Part shown: positions 6,161-8,750 of the stretch, in pieces
Layout: every line of letters begins with the position of its first letter
How positions within the stretch are numbered: position 1 is the first letter of the stretch
Source: Planctomycetota bacterium
GTDB lineage: Bacteria > Planctomycetota > Phycisphaerae > Sedimentisphaerales > UBA12454
Direction of reading: 5' to 3'
Assembly: GCA_018828825.1 (NCBI GenBank)
Contig: JAHJUV010000053.1
Span: forward strand, 1-8,750
DNA length: 8,750 bases
Notes under the pieces: model-generated
What the model saw: only the letters and a program-made list of their open reading frames with translations
What the model was told of the DNA's origin: nothing
The model's database searches: none
Program-made: the position numbers and the translations under genes

Positions 6161-7535
6161 GTCTTTGGGCTTCGTCTTCGAGGCCGTATTTTTTCATCTT
6201 CTTATAAAGCGTAGTTCTGTTGATTTTTAAGGCTCCGGCAGTAAGCTGCCTGTTCCAATTGTTTGCTTCGAGAGCGGCGCGGATAATTTTTCTTTCGGGT
6301 TCAGCTATCGAATCTTTAAGACTTATAGCCTTATAATCTGTCGGCTCATTTTGGGGTATATGAGAAATTATATTGGCAGGCAGATCCTCAAGTGTGATAT
6401 GGTCTGTTTTGCTCAGCAGGACGGCCCGTTCGAGCACGTTTTCAAGTTCACGCACATTGCCCGGCCAGTCGTATCTCTGCAAGGCTTCCATTGCCCGGTC
6501 GGTAATTCCCTCTTTTGTGCGGTTGTGCGATATACAGAAATTTTTCATAAAATGTGCGGCAAGCAGCGGTATGTCGGCAGGCCTTTCATTAAGAGCAGGA
6601 AGATATATTGAAATCACATTCAGCCGATAGTACAAATCCTCTCTAAATCGGTCTTGCTTTACTTCTTCAATCATATTTTTGTTTGAAGCGACAATCACAC
6701 GGGTATCGACGGTAATAGTTTTGTTGCTGCCGACCGGCTCGAATTGTCTTTCCTGTATAACGCGCAGAAGTTTTACCTGTAGCGATGGTGAAGCGCTTGA
6801 TATTTCATCGAGAAAGATAGTTCCGCTGTCGGCTGCGAAAAATTTGCCTTGTTTATCGCTGATTGCGCCGGTAAACGAGCCTTTTACGTGGCCGAACAGT
6901 TCGCTTTCAAGCAGCGTCTCCGGCAGTGCGCCACAGCTTACCTCAACGAAAGGTTTATCTTTTCTGCCTGAGCGGTAATGAATTGCCCTTGCGAGCATAG
7001 TTTTTCCCGTGCCGCTGGGGCCGGTCATAAGGACGGTGCTCCTGCTGTCGGCAACGGCTTCGACGAGGTCGAAGATTTTCGCCATTTTATAGTCCTGGCT
7101 AATTATATTTTCGAGGCTGTATTTTCGTTCGAGCTGGTTTTTGAGATTTTCATTTTCGCTGATGAGGGATTGCTGTTTTAAGGCCCTTTCAATGGCAAGT
7201 CGTAATTCATCATCGACAATCGGCTTTGTGAGATAATCGTAAGCGCCCAATTTGATTGCCTCTACCGCACTTTCAATTGTGCCGTAGCCGGTAATGATAA
7301 TCACGACGGTCTGGGGGTGATTTTTTCTGATTAGATTAAGCAGTTCGAGCCCGTCTCCGTCCGGCAGGTTCACATCATTGATGACGAGCGAAAATTTCTG
7401 CTTCTGTATCAGGTTTGTTGCCTGTTTATACGATTCAGCTCCGGTAGCGTTGTAGCCTTCGAGTTTCAGAAATTCGCACAGCGAATCGAGAATTATTCTG
7501 TCGTCATCGACCACTAAAATGCTGTTTTGTTTCAT
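6147..7535 (-). CDS. NtrC-family sigma-54-dependent response regulator
   Basis: This cytosolic transcription activator is probably phosphorylated by the kinase encoded just upstream, and then remodels sigma-54 RNA polymerase. It has 462 residues, a normal length. The REC domain spans about 5-118 with acidic residues Asp10-12, phospho-acceptor Asp54 (INDVNLPDG), Thr82 and Lys104 (YLTKPI). The AAA+ domain runs about 142-378: Walker A GPSGTGKT (172-179), sigma-54 contact loop GSFTGA (219-224; most relatives have GAFTGA), Walker B GTIFLDEI (238-245), the Arg-finger region RFREDLYYRLN (296-306) and WPGNVREL (357-364). A Fis-type helix-turn-helix lies at about 410-452 (NRQLTAGALKINRTTLYKK). The start is fixed by the REC N-terminus, although no Shine-Dalgarno sequence is visible, with 29 nt between the kinase stop and this ATG. 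The TAG stop is at a family-typical position. The target genes are not identifiable here. Confidence 0.96.
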   Translation of the reverse strand: MKQNSILVVDDDRIILDSLCEFLKLEGYNATGAESYKQATNLIQKQKFSLVINDVNLPDGDGLELLNLIRKNHPQTVVIIITGYGTIESAVEAIKLGAYDYLTKPIVDDELRLAIERALKQQSLISENENLKNQLERKYSLENIISQDYKMAKIFDLVEAVADSRSTVLMTGPSGTGKTMLARAIHYRSGRKDKPFVEVSCGALPETLLESELFGHVKGSFTGAISDKQGKFFAADSGTIFLDEISSASPSLQVKLLRVIQERQFEPVGSNKTITVDTRVIVASNKNMIEEVKQDRFREDLYYRLNVISIYLPALNERPADIPLLAAHFMKNFCISHNRTKEGITDRAMEALQRYDWPGNVRELENVLERAVLLSKTDHITLEDLPANIISHIPQNEPTDYKAISLKDSIAEPERKIIRAALEANNWNRQLTAGALKINRTTLYKKMKKYGLEDEAQRLGIR

Positions 7536-7564
7536 AAGTTTTCAATTTCCATTTTTTTGTGTTT

Positions 7565-8659
7565 TCATTTTTTGTTCAGAGGCAGATGTACCGTAAAGAT
7601 ACCTCCGCTTGCCGGAAAATTTTGAGCGGTGATTTTACCGCGGTATTTTTCGATTATATCTCTGCAGATAGCAAGTCCCAGGCCGGTACCTTTGCCTGTT
7701 TTTGTCGTAAAGAACGGCTCGAATATTGCTTCGCTGTTTGCAGGGTCGAAACCGGGGCCTGTATCGCGGAATTTTATCATTGCGACGTTGTCCTCTGAAA
7801 TATCCCAGCTTATTGTTACCTTTCCGCCGTCCGGCATTGCTTCGACGGCATTTTTCAGCAAGTTGCAGAATACCTGGAACAGATTTCCGCCTTTGACCGT
7901 GGGCAGGGCCGAGGGATATTGTCGTTCTATTTCCACCGACAAAGCCTTTGCCGCCGGTTCGATAAACTTAACGGCATCGTCGATGAGTTTGTCGATGGGA
8001 GTATCTTCGAGAGATGAATAACGGTTTCGCGAAAATTCGAGCAGTTTGGTAATAATCTGGACCATTCTTTTAAGACCATCGCCGGCGTGTTCAAGATACT
8101 CTACCGGTTTTGGCAAGTTTGCTTCGCTAATGGTTCTTTTGGCCAGGTTAATATACCGCATTATGCCGTCTATCGGATTATTGAGTTCGTGCGCGACTTT
8201 GCTTGCGAGTTTTCCCATAGCGGCGAGCCGTTCGGTGTTTGCCATCTGCTTCTGTGCGTTTGCTTTTTCGGTGATGTCTTCAAGCAGCAGCAGTCCGCCC
8301 TGTATAACATCGTTCAGGCCGTCGGTCAGCGGGGCGCAGGTTATCTGCAGGACCGACTGCTTATCTATTTTGCGATAGGCAACATTGTCGAACCGGTGGA
8401 TTTTTCCGATTTCCACGACTTCGCTCAGCGTTTTGTGCCAGTCACCCCAGATTTTTTCGTTAGTTCCCGCTGCCAGCGAGGAATCGGTGTTTGCCCGAAG
8501 GTCTATGAGTTCGGCAGCGATTGGATTTGCATTTATCGTTTTAAGTTCCTTGTCAAAAATGGCAATCCCAATCGGCAGCGACTGCAGAATAAACGGAGCG
8601 AGGGCGGCGTTAACTTCTTTGTCGACAACGTGCTGTTTGTTGGTATTTGGCATAACCAT
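7565..8659 (-). CDS. Soluble PAS-containing sensor histidine kinase, NtrB-like
   Basis: This kinase senses an unknown intracellular signal, autophosphorylates on His and passes phosphate to the response regulator encoded next. It has 364 residues and no hydrophobic membrane segment or signal peptide, so it is cytoplasmic. A PAS-like domain lies at about 20-130 (PIGIAIFDKEL at 29-39, ending LLLEDITEK). HisKA contains the H-box KVAHELNNPIDG (154-165) with His157. The HATPase domain has the N-box CNLLKNAVEAM (265-275, Asn270), G1 DTGPGF (299-304), F-box FEPFFTTK (313-320) and G2 GTGLGLA (324-330). All catalytic motifs are present. HELNNP is typical of kinases partnered with sigma-54 regulators. 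The first ATG is at 8659 and another is two codons later at 8653. The strong promoter just upstream makes 8653 at least as likely. There is no Shine-Dalgarno sequence. Confidence 0.95.
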   Translation of the reverse strand: MVMPNTNKQHVVDKEVNAALAPFILQSLPIGIAIFDKELKTINANPIAAELIDLRANTDSSLAAGTNEKIWGDWHKTLSEVVEIGKIHRFDNVAYRKIDKQSVLQITCAPLTDGLNDVIQGGLLLLEDITEKANAQKQMANTERLAAMGKLASKVAHELNNPIDGIMRYINLAKRTISEANLPKPVEYLEHAGDGLKRMVQIITKLLEFSRNRYSSLEDTPIDKLIDDAVKFIEPAAKALSVEIERQYPSALPTVKGGNLFQVFCNLLKNAVEAMPDGGKVTISWDISEDNVAMIKFRDTGPGFDPANSEAIFEPFFTTKTGKGTGLGLAICRDIIEKYRGKITAQNFPASGGIFTVHLPLNKK

Positions 8660-8662
8660 AGT

Positions 8663-8692
8663 ATTATAAGAGATTTAAGCGGCTTTTGTCAA
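8663..8692 (-). promoter_or_regulatory. Consensus sigma-70 promoter immediately before the histidine kinase gene
   Basis: On the - strand a perfect TTGACA (8687-8692) is separated by 18 nt from a perfect TATAAT (8663-8668). Only 3 nt lie between the -10 box and the first kinase ATG (8659). A start 6-9 nt after the -10 box would fall at about 8657-8653, at or past that ATG, so the mRNA should be leaderless or nearly so. The two-component operon therefore looks constitutively and strongly transcribed from a housekeeping promoter. Confidence 0.7.
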
Positions 8693-8750
8693 GCAGTTAT
8701 GTTGCGAAAAATCAACAATATCATCTTGAGTATATTAACCCTATTTTTAT

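Noticed and set aside
1..8750. CRISPR array, tRNA, rRNA, transposase or integrase genes, attachment sites
   Set aside because: I saw no regularly spaced repeats, tRNA-like cloverleaf, or transposase or recombinase motifs on either strand.

Overview
The window reads as a bacterial chromosome segment with three blocks. Gene content and architecture (a PurS-PurS-PurL fusion with a separate long PurQ, a sigma-54 two-component pair, moderate GC in the core genes) would fit a Planctomycetota/Phycisphaerae-like genome. That assignment comes from memory of similar proteins and is only a moderate guess.

Block 1 (1-4152, + strand) is biosynthetic: the 3' end of a prephenate dehydrogenase gene (tyrA), then purL and purQ. 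The tyrA stop and the purL GTG start share bases (GTGA), and purQ follows purL after 7 nt, so these look co-transcribed. PurL and PurQ together make formylglycinamidine ribonucleotide synthase of purine synthesis. PurL carries two N-terminal PurS-like units, so no separate purS is needed.

Block 2 (about 4153-6146, - strand) is an AT-rich accessory insert: a darT-darG DNA ADP-ribosylation toxin-antitoxin module. The antitoxin gene darG is intact. The toxin gene darT is collinear over 194 codons but interrupted by one in-frame amber codon (TAG at 5863-5865, codon 52). A simple gene call sees only a 123-residue C-terminal piece and leaves 5806-6146 apparently empty. That stretch actually holds the darT N-terminal half with its GTG start, a small ORF overlapping that start by GTGA, and a sigma-70-type promoter that begins inside the 3' end of the upstream regulator gene. 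This is the main discovery of the window.

Block 3 (6147-8750, - strand) is a two-component system: a soluble PAS-HisKA-HATPase histidine kinase followed by an NtrC-type sigma-54 response regulator (REC-AAA+-Fis HTH). The kinase gene has a perfect-hexamer promoter (TTGACA-18-TATAAT) whose -10 box ends only 3 nt before the first ATG, which implies a leaderless or nearly leaderless mRNA. No sigma-54 target promoter is visible in the window, so the regulon is unknown.

Blocks 1 and 2 converge over 4153-4301, where I see no convincing terminator. Blocks 2 and 3 are co-directional, with no evident terminator between the regulator and darT.
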